The notes beneath the pieces were generated by a model, which worked only from the letters and a program-made list of their open reading frames with translations, searched no databases and was not told the origin of the DNA. 64,000 nt of DNA from Mycolicibacterium neoaurum VKM Ac-1815D (GTDB taxonomy: Bacteria > Actinomycetota > Actinomycetes > Mycobacteriales > Mycobacteriaceae). Both the position numbers and the translations under genes were made by a program. The stretch lies in assembly GCF_000317305.3 (NCBI RefSeq), contig NC_023036.2:4836001-4900000 (forward strand), in the 5' to 3' direction. Numbering within the stretch: position 1 is the stretch's first letter; each line of letters opens with the position of its first letter. Positions 17,596 through 26,413 of the stretch are shown here, one piece after another.

Positions 17596-19419
17596 TTACG
17601 CCAACGACTCCACCCACGCCCGGTGCAATCCGGCGAATTGCCCGCCGGCATCGACCAACTCGCTGGGCGGTCCGTCCTCGACGATCTCGCCGTGCTCCAG
17701 CACCAGCACCCGGTCGGCACTGAGCACCGTGGAGAGCCGGTGTGCGATCACCACCGCGGTGCGGTCGGCCAGCACAGTGGTCATGGCACGCTGCACCATC
17801 CGCTCACTCGGGATATCCAGTGATGACGTCGCCTCGTCCAGGATCAGCGCCGCCGGATCGGCCAGGAACGCGCGGGCGAAGGCGATCAACTGACGCTGCC
17901 CCGCCGACAGCCGGCCGCCACGCTTGGCGACATCGGTGCCGAAGCCCTCGGGCAACCCGTCGATGAAGCGGTCGGCACCGACCGCCGCCGCGGCCGCGCG
18001 CACCTCGGCGTCGGTAGCCGTGGGCCTGCCGAACCGGATGTTGTCGGCGATGGTCCCCTCGAACATGAAGTTCTCCTGGGTCACCATCACCACCTGCTCA
18101 CGCAGCGCGCTCTGGGCGATGTCACGCAGGTCGATCCCGTCGAGGGTCACCGCGCCGCTGACCGGGTCGTAGAACCGCGCCAGCAGCTTGGCGATCGTCG
18201 TCTTGCCGGCCCCGGTGGTCCCGACCAGCGCGACGGTCTGTCCGGCCGGGATGTCCAAGGTCAGTGACGGCAACACCGGACGATCCGGGACATAGGAGAA
18301 CTGCACATCGTGAAAGCCGATATGGCCCTTCACGTCCGACAGTGGCACCGGGTGCGCCGGATCCTGGATGTCGGGATCCTGGGCGAGTACCCCGGCGATC
18401 TTCTCCAGTGCCGCCGACGCGGACTGGAAGGTGTTGAAGAACTGCGAGATCTCCTGCATCGGCTCGAAGAAGATGCGCAGATACAGCAGGAACGCGGTCA
18501 GCGTGCCCAGCGTCATCTCGTCGTGCAGCACCAGGTACCCGCCGAACAGCAGAACCGCACCGGTGGTGAGGTTGCCCGTCAGCCGCACCGCGGGCATGAA
18601 GATCGCGAGCAGTTTGAAGGCCCGCTCGTTGATCGACTTGTACTGGTCGGCAACGTCTTCGAAGATCTGCTGGTTACGCGGTTCGCGGCGGTAGGCCTGC
18701 ACGGCCTTGATACCGGTCATGGTCTCGACGAACTGCACGATGACCAGTGCGGCAGCCTCGCGCACCTTCAGATACGTCTTGGACGACTCGCTGCGGAACC
18801 ACCACGTCAACAGCACCAGGATCGGGAACGCCGTCAGGCAGACCAGCCCGAGCCGCCAGTCCAGCACCACCAGCAGCACGGCCGTGCCGAACATCGTCAG
18901 CACCGCGGTGATCAGCCCGTCGAAGCCGGTGGCCAGCATGTCCTGGATGGCGTCGACATCGTTGGTGGACCGCGCAACCACCCGACCGGAGGTGTAGCGG
19001 TCGTGGAACGCCACGTCGAGGCGCTGGAAATGCCGGAACAGCCTGCGCCGCAGTTCGATCAGGATCTCCTGGCCGATCCGCCCGGACCGGCGCAGGAAGT
19101 ACATCCGGCTGGTGGCCTGCACCACGACCACACCGCACAGCGCGGTCAGGATCAGGACGAGTTCGTGCGCGGTGCCACCGGCGACGATCGGCGGGATGCC
19201 GTGGTCGATTCCGCGCTGCACCAACAGCGGCACCGACAGCCGGGCGGCGTTCTCCACCACCACCACGACCGCCAGCACCGCGAGCACCGCCTTGTAGGGG
19301 CGCAGCAGGGAACCTAGCAGCCAGCGGGCCTCGCGGCGCCGCGATACCGACTCGTCGATGGGCAGGTTCTCGTCGTCGGCGGTGACCGCCTGCCCGCGCC
19401 AATCCGTGTTCGCCGTCAT
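17596..19419 (-). CDS. ABC exporter subunit B, consensus NBD
   Basis: A 607-residue fused membrane-plus-ATPase protein of the MsbA/MDR exporter type. Six helices span about 45-330, followed by the nucleotide domain: Walker A GTTGAGKTT, signature LSAGQ, Walker B ALILDEATS with the catalytic Glu, and H-loop VVIAHRLST. It overlaps the stop of the preceding half-transporter gene by four bases, so the two make a heterodimer. The related M. tuberculosis pair Rv1272c/Rv1273c has the same gene arrangement. The substrate is unknown, with drugs or lipids the usual candidates. Confidence 0.88.
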   Translation of the reverse strand: MTANTDWRGQAVTADDENLPIDESVSRRREARWLLGSLLRPYKAVLAVLAVVVVVENAARLSVPLLVQRGIDHGIPPIVAGGTAHELVLILTALCGVVVVQATSRMYFLRRSGRIGQEILIELRRRLFRHFQRLDVAFHDRYTSGRVVARSTNDVDAIQDMLATGFDGLITAVLTMFGTAVLLVVLDWRLGLVCLTAFPILVLLTWWFRSESSKTYLKVREAAALVIVQFVETMTGIKAVQAYRREPRNQQIFEDVADQYKSINERAFKLLAIFMPAVRLTGNLTTGAVLLFGGYLVLHDEMTLGTLTAFLLYLRIFFEPMQEISQFFNTFQSASAALEKIAGVLAQDPDIQDPAHPVPLSDVKGHIGFHDVQFSYVPDRPVLPSLTLDIPAGQTVALVGTTGAGKTTIAKLLARFYDPVSGAVTLDGIDLRDIAQSALREQVVMVTQENFMFEGTIADNIRFGRPTATDAEVRAAAAAVGADRFIDGLPEGFGTDVAKRGGRLSAGQRQLIAFARAFLADPAALILDEATSSLDIPSERMVQRAMTTVLADRTAVVIAHRLSTVLSADRVLVLEHGEIVEDGPPSELVDAGGQFAGLHRAWVESLA

Positions 19420-21215
19420 TGCTCGGCCCCGGCGAATTCATCGTCGGCGGCCAACAGATACCGGTACTCGGGCGCATCGGCCAGCAACTCGGCATGGGTG
19501 CCGACCCGGGTGACGGTCCCGTTCTCCAGCAGCGCGACCCGGTCGGCCAGCAGCACCGTCGAGGCCCGGTGGGCCACCACGATGCCGGTGACATCACGCA
19601 GCACCCGGCCCAACGCCTCGGTGACCTCTGCCTCGGTGTGCACGTCCAGGGCCGACAGGGTGTCGTCGAGCACCAGGATGCGCGGTTCGGCGATGATCGC
19701 GCGCGCCAGCGAAAGCCGTTGCCGCTGGCCACCCGACAGGCTCATGCCCTGCTCACCGATGCGGGTGTCGAGCCCGAACGGCAGGTCGTAGACGAACCCG
19801 GCCGAGGCCACCTCGATGCCGCGGGCCAGGTCTTCCTCGGTCGCGTCCGGGTTGCCCAGGCGCAGGTTCTCGGCGACCGACATCGAGAACAGCGTCGGAT
19901 CCTCGAACGCGGTGGCCACGGTGTGCCGCAGCGCGGGCAGCGACAGATCCCGGATATCGGTGCCGTCGACCAGGATGGCTCCCTCGCTGACATCGTGCAG
20001 CCGCGACAGCAGCGAGGCCAACACCGACTTCCCGGACCCGGTGGCACCGACCAGTGCGACCGTCTCCCCCGGCTCGACGGTCAGATTCACGTGCTGGAGG
20101 GCCCATTCTTCGGAGTCCGGGAACCGGAAACCCACGTCGACCAGTTCCAGAGAACCGCCACGAGGCAGTTCGGATACCGCCCCGTCGGTGATGGTGCGCG
20201 GCTCGTCGAAGATCTCGGCGACACGGTTGGCCGCCGTCATCGACTCCTGCGTCATGGACAGCAGGAAGCCCAGCGAGGCGATCGGCCACACCAGCGACAG
20301 CATCATCGTGATGAACGCCACCAGGGTCCCCATGCTGATGAGCCCATGACCAGTCGCATACGCGCCGAAGCCCAGCACGATGATCAGCGTGACGTTCGGG
20401 ATGACCTCAAGCAGCGTCCAGAACTTGGCCGACACCCCTACCTTGCGGATCTCGGTCTCGAACAGGCTGGTCGCGCGGTCGTCGAAACCGCGGTAGGCAT
20501 GCTCCTCGCGGCCGAAGGATTTGATGACCCGCAGCCCCAGCGCGGACTCCTCGACATGGGTGGCCACGTTGCCCGCCTGGTCCTGGGACTGCCGCGACAG
20601 CATGGTGAACTGACGCTGGAAGTGCAGGATGGTCAGGGTGATCGGCACGATCGCGACCATCACGACGACGCCGAGCGGCCAGTACATCGACAACAGGATC
20701 GCGGTCACCACGATGATCTGGACGATGTTGAGCATCAGGAACAGCAGCCCGAAGGACAGGAACTGCCGAATCGCCGACAGGTCGTTCATCACCCGGGAGA
20801 GCAGCTGGCCGGACTGCCAGTTGCCGTGGAAGGACATCGGCAGCACCTGCAGCCGCGCATAGAGGTCCTTGCGGATATCGGCCTCGACACCCATCGTCGC
20901 GCGGGCCACCAGCCAGCGCCGGACGAACCACAGCACGGCCTCGGTGACCAGCAGCGCCATCGCGGCCAGCCCCAACGTCCACAATCCGGCCGAATCCTTC
21001 TCACGCACCGGCCCGTCGATGACGGCCTTGGTGAGCAGCGGCACCGACACCGTTGCGCCGAGGCTGACGAAGGCCGCGATGACCATCGCGAACCAGCGGA
21101 CCCGATAGGGCTTCAGGTAGGGCAGCAACCGCAGGATGTCCGAAGAGGAACGGATGCGCCGCGGCGGTGCGGCGATGGCCGGTGCCGACACCAGCCCGTC
21201 ACGCGCACTCGACAT
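19416..21215 (-). CDS. ABC exporter subunit A, degenerate Walker B
   Basis: A 599-residue half-transporter: six helices (~40-330), then the nucleotide domain with Walker A GATGSGKS, signature LSGGQ and H-loop IVVAHRAST. Walker B reads ILVLDDTLS, so Asp replaces the catalytic Glu. This is the usual mark of the degenerate site in heterodimeric exporters. It is the first gene of the pair, with a very strong ribosome site (GGAGGAGGTGATG) nine bases before ATG 21215. The next gene overlaps it by four bases. No adjacent regulator is obvious; prrA lies 367 bases away in the opposite direction. Confidence 0.88.
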   Translation of the reverse strand: MSSARDGLVSAPAIAAPPRRIRSSSDILRLLPYLKPYRVRWFAMVIAAFVSLGATVSVPLLTKAVIDGPVREKDSAGLWTLGLAAMALLVTEAVLWFVRRWLVARATMGVEADIRKDLYARLQVLPMSFHGNWQSGQLLSRVMNDLSAIRQFLSFGLLFLMLNIVQIIVVTAILLSMYWPLGVVVMVAIVPITLTILHFQRQFTMLSRQSQDQAGNVATHVEESALGLRVIKSFGREEHAYRGFDDRATSLFETEIRKVGVSAKFWTLLEVIPNVTLIIVLGFGAYATGHGLISMGTLVAFITMMLSLVWPIASLGFLLSMTQESMTAANRVAEIFDEPRTITDGAVSELPRGGSLELVDVGFRFPDSEEWALQHVNLTVEPGETVALVGATGSGKSVLASLLSRLHDVSEGAILVDGTDIRDLSLPALRHTVATAFEDPTLFSMSVAENLRLGNPDATEEDLARGIEVASAGFVYDLPFGLDTRIGEQGMSLSGGQRQRLSLARAIIAEPRILVLDDTLSALDVHTEAEVTEALGRVLRDVTGIVVAHRASTVLLADRVALLENGTVTRVGTHAELLADAPEYRYLLAADDEFAGAEQ

Positions 21216-21582
21216 ACGCCATCACCTCCTCCCCCCGACCATCTTGAGTTCTACGGCACCAGTCCGACAACCGATTAACGCTGTGTACCCACCGTAAAAC
21301 CTGAACAATGGATGAGGTCAAACTGATTCCGCGCAGCGCGGCGCGGGAAAATACCTGGTCTCAGCCGGGTGGACGCCGAGCGTGATGAGGTTGAAGCAGT
21401 GTAGGAAAAAGCGCCCCACCACCGATACCAGTTCAGCCGGTTGCCGATACCTGTGCCGAGACTGAAACCAGGTGACAATGCGAGCAGCCGAACCCGGCGG
21501 TGCGTGCGCTACCCCACAAAGGCGCAGCGCCGACCGGCCAGCATCCCCCAGCCACCGGGCCCTTTGGGGCAGTATTGGCGGC
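21216..21582. other. Intergenic region between ABC exporter and prrA
   Basis: A 367-base divergent spacer that should hold the promoters of the ABC pair and of prrA. The strong ribosome site for the exporter is at its left end. Short reading frames on both strands have no recognisable product, start signals or codon pattern, so none is called. I see no tRNA, terminator or clear dyad. Confidence 0.5.
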
Positions 21583-22287
21583 ATGGAAAGTGGTTCCTCG
21601 ACCTCGCCTCGGGTCCTCGTCGTCGATGACGATCCCGACGTCCTCGCATCGCTGGAACGCGGTCTGCGGCTGTCCGGTTTCGAGGTCTCCACCGCGGTCG
21701 ACGGCGCCGAGGCCCTGCGCAGCGCGACCGAGACCCGCCCGGACGCGATCGTCCTGGACATCAACATGCCGGTGCTCGACGGTGTCAGCGTGGTGACCGC
21801 GCTGCGTGCCATGGACAACGACGTCCCGGTGTGTGTACTCTCCGCACGCACCAGCGTCGACGACCGGGTTGCCGGTCTGGAGGCCGGCGCCGATGACTAC
21901 CTGGTGAAACCCTTCGTCCTGCAGGAGCTGGTCGCGCGGGTCAAGGCGCTGCTGCGCCGCCGCGGGTCTACGGCGACGTTCTCCTCGGAGACCATCTCGG
22001 TCGGCCCGCTTGAGGTGGACATCCCCGGCCGGCGCGCCAGGGTCAACGGCGCCGATGTCGACCTGACCAAGCGCGAGTTCGACCTGCTGGCGGTGCTCGC
22101 CGAACACAAGACCGCCGTGCTCTCGCGCGCCCAACTCCTCGAGCTGGTCTGGGGCTACGACTTCGCCGCCGACACCAACGTCGTCGACGTGTTCATCGGT
22201 TACCTGCGCCGCAAGCTGGAGGCCGGCGGCGCGCCGCGGCTGCTGCACACCGTGCGCGGTGTGGGCTTCGTGCTGCGGACGCAATAG
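21583..22287 (+). CDS. prrA: Response regulator PrrA
   Basis: A 234-residue OmpR-family regulator, almost identical in pattern to M. tuberculosis PrrA (Rv0903c, 236 residues). The receiver has acidic residues in LVVDDD, phospho-Asp59 in IVLDINMPVLDG, and LSARTS and LVKPF. The winged helix has LTKREFDLLAVLAEH and VRGVGFVLR. PrrA is known as essential in M. tuberculosis and as a regulator of respiration, ATP synthesis and nitrogen stress. It starts at ATG 21583; the codons just upstream read IGG, which echoes the MGGM start of the tuberculosis protein. prrB follows after three bases. Confidence 0.97.
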   Translation: MESGSSTSPRVLVVDDDPDVLASLERGLRLSGFEVSTAVDGAEALRSATETRPDAIVLDINMPVLDGVSVVTALRAMDNDVPVCVLSARTSVDDRVAGLEAGADDYLVKPFVLQELVARVKALLRRRGSTATFSSETISVGPLEVDIPGRRARVNGADVDLTKREFDLLAVLAEHKTAVLSRAQLLELVWGYDFAADTNVVDVFIGYLRRKLEAGGAPRLLHTVRGVGFVLRTQ

Positions 22288-22290
22288 CCC

Positions 22291-23649
22291 GTGGACCTGT
22301 ACGACCGGCTCTACCGGATGCTCGGGCTGCCCAAGCGCATCGTGTCGCTGCGCACGATCGTGTTGGTCGCGGCGCTCGGCGTCGTCACCACCGTCATCAT
22401 CATCGGGACCTGGGTGTGGATCGGTGTCACCAACGAGCAGTACAGCCAGCTCGACCGGCGCCTCGACTCGATAAGCAGCCTCGGCGATGTCAGCACGCTG
22501 CTCTCCGACGCGATGAAGAACGACGGCGACGCCCCGGTGGTCGATCCCGACCTGGTGCGCACCGCGCGCATCGGCGGCGCGACGGTGTCGGTGCCCACCG
22601 ATGTGGTGCTGCCCGAGTTCCCCGACGGTTTCCAGACCACCACCATCAATGGTGTGCAGTACCGGGTCCGTACCTTCACCGCGGGCCAGGCATCGATAGC
22701 GCTGGGCTCGACCCTGACCGACACCGAACGTCAGATCGACAACCAGCACCGCCGGGTGCTGCTCATCAGCGGCGGTGTCATCGGCGGCACCATGGTGGTC
22801 GGGTGGATCATCTCGGCCATCATGATCACCCCGTTCCGGCGACTGGCCCAGCAGGCCCGGGCCATCAACGCCCAGTCCAACCCGGACGAGGTGAACGTGC
22901 GCGGGGTCTGGGAGGCCAGTGAGATCGGCGAGGCCGTCGAGGGCATGCTGGCGCGCATCGGCGATGAACAGCAGCGCACCAAGGCGGCGCTGGAGTCGGC
23001 GCGCGACTTCGCCGCCGTCGCCTCCCACGAACTGCGCACGCCGTTGACCGCCATGCGTACCAACCTCGAGGTGCTGGCCACCCTCGACATGCCCGACGAC
23101 CAACGCGCCGAGGTACTGGGCGACGTCATCCGCACGCAGTCGCGGATCGAGGCCACGCTCTCGGCCCTGGAACGGTTGGCCCAGGGCCAGTTGGCCACCT
23201 CCGACGACCACGCTCCGGTGGACCTGACCGATCTGCTCGACCGCGCCGCACATGACGCGATGCGGGTCTATCCCGAACTCGATGTATCTCTGGTGCCCGC
23301 ACCCACGGTGCTGATCCTCGGGCTGGCGGCCGGGCTGCGATTGGCCGTCGACAACGCCATCGCCAACGCGGTCAAGCACGGTGATGCGACCAGGGTCCAA
23401 CTGTCGGCGGTCAGCTCACGCGAGGGTGTGGAGATCGCGGTCGACGACGACGGCTGCGGTATCCCCGAAGAGGAACGCACCAAGGTGTTCGAACGGTTCT
23501 CCCGCGGATCGACGGCATCGGCGTCGGGCTCCGGGCTCGGGCTGGCGCTGGTGGCCCAGCAGGCCGAGTTGCACGGCGGGACCGCCTCGCTGGAAGCCAG
23601 CCCGCTCGGTGGGACCCGCCTGTTGCTGCGGTTGCCCGCTCCGCACTAG
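22291..23649 (+). CDS. prrB: Sensor histidine kinase PrrB
   Basis: A 452-residue kinase, partner of PrrA. It has two transmembrane helices (~22-45 and ~156-179), a ~110-residue external loop, a HAMP segment beginning ITPFRRLAQQARAI, the H-box SHELRTPL (His246), and an ATPase domain with DNAIANAVKHG, DDDGCGIPEEE and GSGLGLALV. M. tuberculosis PrrB is 446 residues. It starts with GTG three bases after the prrA stop, so translation is coupled. It ends two bases before the stop of the convergent arf operon. Confidence 0.96.
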   Translation: MDLYDRLYRMLGLPKRIVSLRTIVLVAALGVVTTVIIIGTWVWIGVTNEQYSQLDRRLDSISSLGDVSTLLSDAMKNDGDAPVVDPDLVRTARIGGATVSVPTDVVLPEFPDGFQTTTINGVQYRVRTFTAGQASIALGSTLTDTERQIDNQHRRVLLISGGVIGGTMVVGWIISAIMITPFRRLAQQARAINAQSNPDEVNVRGVWEASEIGEAVEGMLARIGDEQQRTKAALESARDFAAVASHELRTPLTAMRTNLEVLATLDMPDDQRAEVLGDVIRTQSRIEATLSALERLAQGQLATSDDHAPVDLTDLLDRAAHDAMRVYPELDVSLVPAPTVLILGLAAGLRLAVDNAIANAVKHGDATRVQLSAVSSREGVEIAVDDDGCGIPEEERTKVFERFSRGSTASASGSGLGLALVAQQAELHGGTASLEASPLGGTRLLLRLPAPH

Positions 23650-23651
23650 GG

Positions 23652-23732
23652 CTAGGGCAGCCGGCGCAGACCGAACGCCAGCGTGCACACCACACCGGCA
23701 AGGAAGGACACCAGCAGGAGTCCGGTGTTCAC
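23652..23732 (-). CDS. 26-residue membrane peptide in arfC position
   Basis: A tiny reading frame of 26 residues beginning VNTGLLLVSF and ending GLRRLP: one hydrophobic helix with a basic tail. Its GTG overlaps the arfB stop in a GTGA arrangement, and GAGGA lies nine bases upstream, so translation coupled to arfB is plausible. In M. tuberculosis the third gene, arfC (Rv0901), encodes a 175-residue protein with an N-terminal helix and a long Ala/Pro/Lys-rich region. Only the helix part has a counterpart here. It could be a reduced ArfC or an unrelated small protein. It ends two bases from prrB. Confidence 0.5.
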   Translation of the reverse strand: MNTGLLLVSFLAGVVCTLAFGLRRLP

Positions 23733-23851
23733 GATCGATCCTCGCTCTCCTGCGGGCACGGTTTGACCACCAGCACCAGCACCACCCAGGTCAGTGCCGA
23801 GCCGAGCACGAATGCCAGCAGGTACCCGAACCACTGCATCAGAAAATCCAC
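23729..23851 (-). CDS. arfB: Small membrane protein ArfB
   Basis: A 40-residue protein: VDFLMQWFGYLLAF opens a single transmembrane helix (~8-29), and a short polar tail ends PQESEDRS. M. tuberculosis ArfB (Rv0900, about 50 residues) begins MDFVIQW as recalled and sits in the same place after arfA. It starts with GTG after an AGGGGA ribosome site, 13 bases downstream of the arfA stop. The arfABC operon is known for ammonia secretion and acid adaptation in M. tuberculosis. Whether that role holds for the shortened operon here is open. Confidence 0.7.
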   Translation of the reverse strand: MDFLMQWFGYLLAFVLGSALTWVVLVLVVKPCPQESEDRS

Positions 23852-23864
23852 GGCCGTCCCCTGA

Positions 23865-24440
23865 CTATTGCGGCACCGGCGGAGCCGTCGAGAGCACCGC
23901 GATATCGTCGAGCACCTTGAGCTCCGGCCACGCCGTGCCCACCGCCTGCTCCAACCGGAGTTTGGCGGCATCGGACTGCGCCGTGCCGAACAGCGTGATG
24001 GTGGCGCCCTCGATGCTGAATCCGAAGTCCGACAACGGCTCACCGGCCTTGAGGACACCGTCGAATCGGGTGAGGTCGGCCGCCGTGACACCGTCGATGG
24101 GGGTCAGCAGGTCGAGCACCGTGGTGCCGGGAAGATTGTTGCGCACCTTGTCGACGGCAAACGCCACCGAGGCCGGATCGGGCAGCTGACCGGACAAGAC
24201 GACGTCATTGCCTTTGCGCCGCAACGAGAACGGCGCCACCATCGCCTCGGGTCCGGCCGTGTCGTTATCCGTCGCGGTGGTGGCGATGACGGGAAGGTCG
24301 GGCAGGGCCTCGCGTTGCGGTGAGCCCGCCCAACCGATCAACCCCAGACCCAGCGGCACCGCGATCAGCGCAGCCAACCAACCGGCGCCCGGCGCGCGCC
24401 GGTAGTAGCGCGCCGCCGGGCGCCGGTGGGTGTTGGCCAT
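23865..24440 (-). CDS. arfA: ArfA/OmpATb-like protein without OmpA domain
   Basis: A 191-residue membrane-anchored protein. A basic N-terminus and a helix (~20-38, GWLAALIAVPLGLGLIGWAG) lead to two BON-like repeats, marked by NDVVLSGQLPDPASV (~78-92) and FGFSIEGATITLFGTAQS (~139-156). M. tuberculosis ArfA (OmpATb, Rv0899) is 326 residues: anchor, BON domain, then an OmpA-like peptidoglycan-binding domain of ~130 residues. The present protein ends at STAPPVPQ, the place where the tuberculosis linker (TGQAPPGP) begins, and arfB follows 13 bases later. The OmpA domain is therefore absent rather than frameshifted. It cannot hold peptidoglycan in the usual way. Confidence 0.78.
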   Translation of the reverse strand: MANTHRRPAARYYRRAPGAGWLAALIAVPLGLGLIGWAGSPQREALPDLPVIATTATDNDTAGPEAMVAPFSLRRKGNDVVLSGQLPDPASVAFAVDKVRNNLPGTTVLDLLTPIDGVTAADLTRFDGVLKAGEPLSDFGFSIEGATITLFGTAQSDAAKLRLEQAVGTAWPELKVLDDIAVLSTAPPVPQ

Positions 24441-24449
24441 CGCGTGTCG

Positions 24450-24812
24450 CTAGCGAGCGCCGAGCAGATCGATGACGAAGATGAGCGTCTTGCCGGAAAG
24501 CCGGTGCCCCCCGCCCGCGGGACCGTAGGCCTGCTCCGGCGGGATGGTGAGCTTGCGGCGGCCGCCGACCTTCATCCCCGGAATGCCGTCCTGCCAGCCC
24601 TGAATCAGTCCGCGCAGAGGGAACTCGATGGATTCACCCCGATTCCACGAACTGTCGAACTCCTCGCCGCTGTCGTATTCGACGCCGACGTAGTGCACCT
24701 CGACGTTGCCCCCGGGCACCGCTTCGGCGCCGTCACCGACGATGATGTCTTCGATGGTCAGCTCGGTGGGCGCCGGGCCATCGGGAAATTCAATCTCAGG
24801 TTTCGTTGCCAC
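24450..24812 (-). CDS. FKBP-type peptidyl-prolyl isomerase
   Basis: A 120-residue single FKBP domain. Conserved active-site positions are visible: VHYVGVEYDSGEEFDSS, IPGMKVGGRRKLTIPPEQAYG, and a closing TLIFVIDLL strand. No signal peptide is seen, so it is cytoplasmic. It would catalyse cis-trans isomerisation of prolyl bonds in folding proteins. It starts with GTG 38 bases from the divergent Rv0897c-like gene. It precedes arfA by nine bases on the same strand and could lead that transcript. FKBP is not in this position in M. tuberculosis as recalled. Confidence 0.9.
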   Translation of the reverse strand: MATKPEIEFPDGPAPTELTIEDIIVGDGAEAVPGGNVEVHYVGVEYDSGEEFDSSWNRGESIEFPLRGLIQGWQDGIPGMKVGGRRKLTIPPEQAYGPAGGGHRLSGKTLIFVIDLLGAR

Positions 24813-24850
24813 GATTTACAACCGTAGTCGGGCAGACTGACTTTGTGGCC

Positions 24851-26413
24851 ATGGACGCGGACACCGATCTGGACATCGTCATCGTCGGCGGCGGGCACAA
24901 CGCGTTGGTCGCCGCCGGTTACCTGGCCCGTGCGGGCCGGCGCGTCAGAGTGCTCGAACGGTTGGACCACGTCGGCGGTGCGGCGGTCTCCGCGCACGCC
25001 TTCGAGGGCGTCGATGCTCGGCTGTCGCGGTATTCGTATCTGGTGAGCCTGCTACCCCGGCGCATCATCGACGATCTGGGAGCCAGGCTGAGACTGGCGC
25101 GTCGCCGCCAGTCGTCCTACACGCCCGACCCCGCGACCGGCGGGGCGACCGGACTGCTCATCGGGCGCGACAGCACGTTCGGGGCGATCGGCGCCGACGC
25201 CGACGCCGAGCGGTTCGCCGACTTCTACCGCCGCGTGCGGCTGGTCACGACCGCGCTGTGGCCGACCCTGTTGTCACCGCTGACAACCCGCTCGGCGGCC
25301 CGCGATCGCGTGCTGTCGGGCGGCGATCCCGCGGCCGCCGCGGCCTGGCAGGCGCTCATCGAAGAGCCGATAGGCCACGCCATCACCAAGGCGGTGGACA
25401 GCGACCTGGTCCGCGGCGTGCTGGCCACCGACGCGTTGATCGGGACGTTCGCCGCCACCGACGATCCCTCGCTGATCCAGAACATCTGCTTTCTTTATCA
25501 CCTGCTTGGCGGCGGGACCGGTGACTGGGAGGTGCCCGTCGGCGGCATGGGGGCGGTCAGCGGTGCGCTGACGGCCGCCGCGTGCGGTTTCGGGGCCGAG
25601 ATCGTGACGGGCGCCGACGTCTATGCGATCGACCCCGACGGCGAGGTGCGTTACCGCAGAGGCGACGTCGACCATGTCGTGCGGGGGCGGCATGTGCTGG
25701 CCGGAGTGACCCCCGCGACATTGGCCCGGCTGTTGGGTGAGCCTGAACCCACGGTAACCCCCGGTGCGCAGATCAAGGTGAATCTGATGCTGACCCGGCT
25801 ACCGAGACTGCGCGACCCCGCCGTCACCCCGGAACAGGCTTTCGGGGGCACCTTCCACATCAACGAGACGCTGCACCAACTCGATTCGGCATACGCCGCA
25901 GCGGCCGCCGGTGCGCTACCCGAGCCGCTGCCGTGTGAGATCTACTGCCATTCACTCACCGACCCGAGCATTCTGTCCGACTCCCTGCGCCGGTCGGGCG
26001 CGCACACCCTGACCGTGTTCGGTCTGCACACCCCGCATGGATTGCTCGACGGACTCGATCCCGACACGGCGCGGCTGCAGTTGACCGCGGCCGCACTGCA
26101 TTCACTGAACACCGTTCTGGCCGAACCGATTCAAGATGTCGTGATGATGGACCGCCATGGCCGCCCGTGCGTCGAGGCGAAAACCACGAGCGATCTGGAG
26201 CACGCGCTGGGTATGACGGCAGGAAACATCTTCCACGGGGCCCTGAGCTGGCCGTTCGCCGAGGACACCGAGGAACTGGACACCCCGGCGAAACGCTGGG
26301 GTGTGTCCACAGCGCATGAGGCGATCATGTTGTGCGGCTCGGGAACTCGCCGTGGCGGCGCGGTGTCCGGGATCGGCGGCCACAATGCCGCCATGGCGGT
26401 ACTGGAGAGCTAA
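24851..26413 (+). CDS. FAD-dependent phytoene-dehydrogenase-like oxidoreductase (Rv0897c-like)
   Basis: A 520-residue flavoprotein. The dinucleotide-binding motif IVIVGGGHNALVAAGYLARAG begins at about residue 8, followed by the acidic end of beta-2 in RVLERLDHVGG. The C-terminus has an FAD-contact segment (GSGTRRGGAVSGIGGHNAA). This is the crtI/phytoene desaturase superfamily, and position and length match Rv0897c (535). The substrate is unknown; no carotenoid genes are nearby. ATG 24851 is chosen, and GTG 24845 is possible. It overlaps the end of the convergent MarR gene by four bases. Confidence 0.85.
   Translation: MDADTDLDIVIVGGGHNALVAAGYLARAGRRVRVLERLDHVGGAAVSAHAFEGVDARLSRYSYLVSLLPRRIIDDLGARLRLARRRQSSYTPDPATGGATGLLIGRDSTFGAIGADADAERFADFYRRVRLVTTALWPTLLSPLTTRSAARDRVLSGGDPAAAAAWQALIEEPIGHAITKAVDSDLVRGVLATDALIGTFAATDDPSLIQNICFLYHLLGGGTGDWEVPVGGMGAVSGALTAAACGFGAEIVTGADVYAIDPDGEVRYRRGDVDHVVRGRHVLAGVTPATLARLLGEPEPTVTPGAQIKVNLMLTRLPRLRDPAVTPEQAFGGTFHINETLHQLDSAYAAAAAGALPEPLPCEIYCHSLTDPSILSDSLRRSGAHTLTVFGLHTPHGLLDGLDPDTARLQLTAAALHSLNTVLAEPIQDVVMMDRHGRPCVEAKTTSDLEHALGMTAGNIFHGALSWPFAEDTEELDTPAKRWGVSTAHEAIMLCGSGTRRGGAVSGIGGHNAAMAVLES

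Noticed and set aside
21275..21851. Minus-strand frames upstream of and over prrA
   Set aside because: No ribosome site, unusual composition and no recognisable family; part overlaps the well-supported prrA gene.
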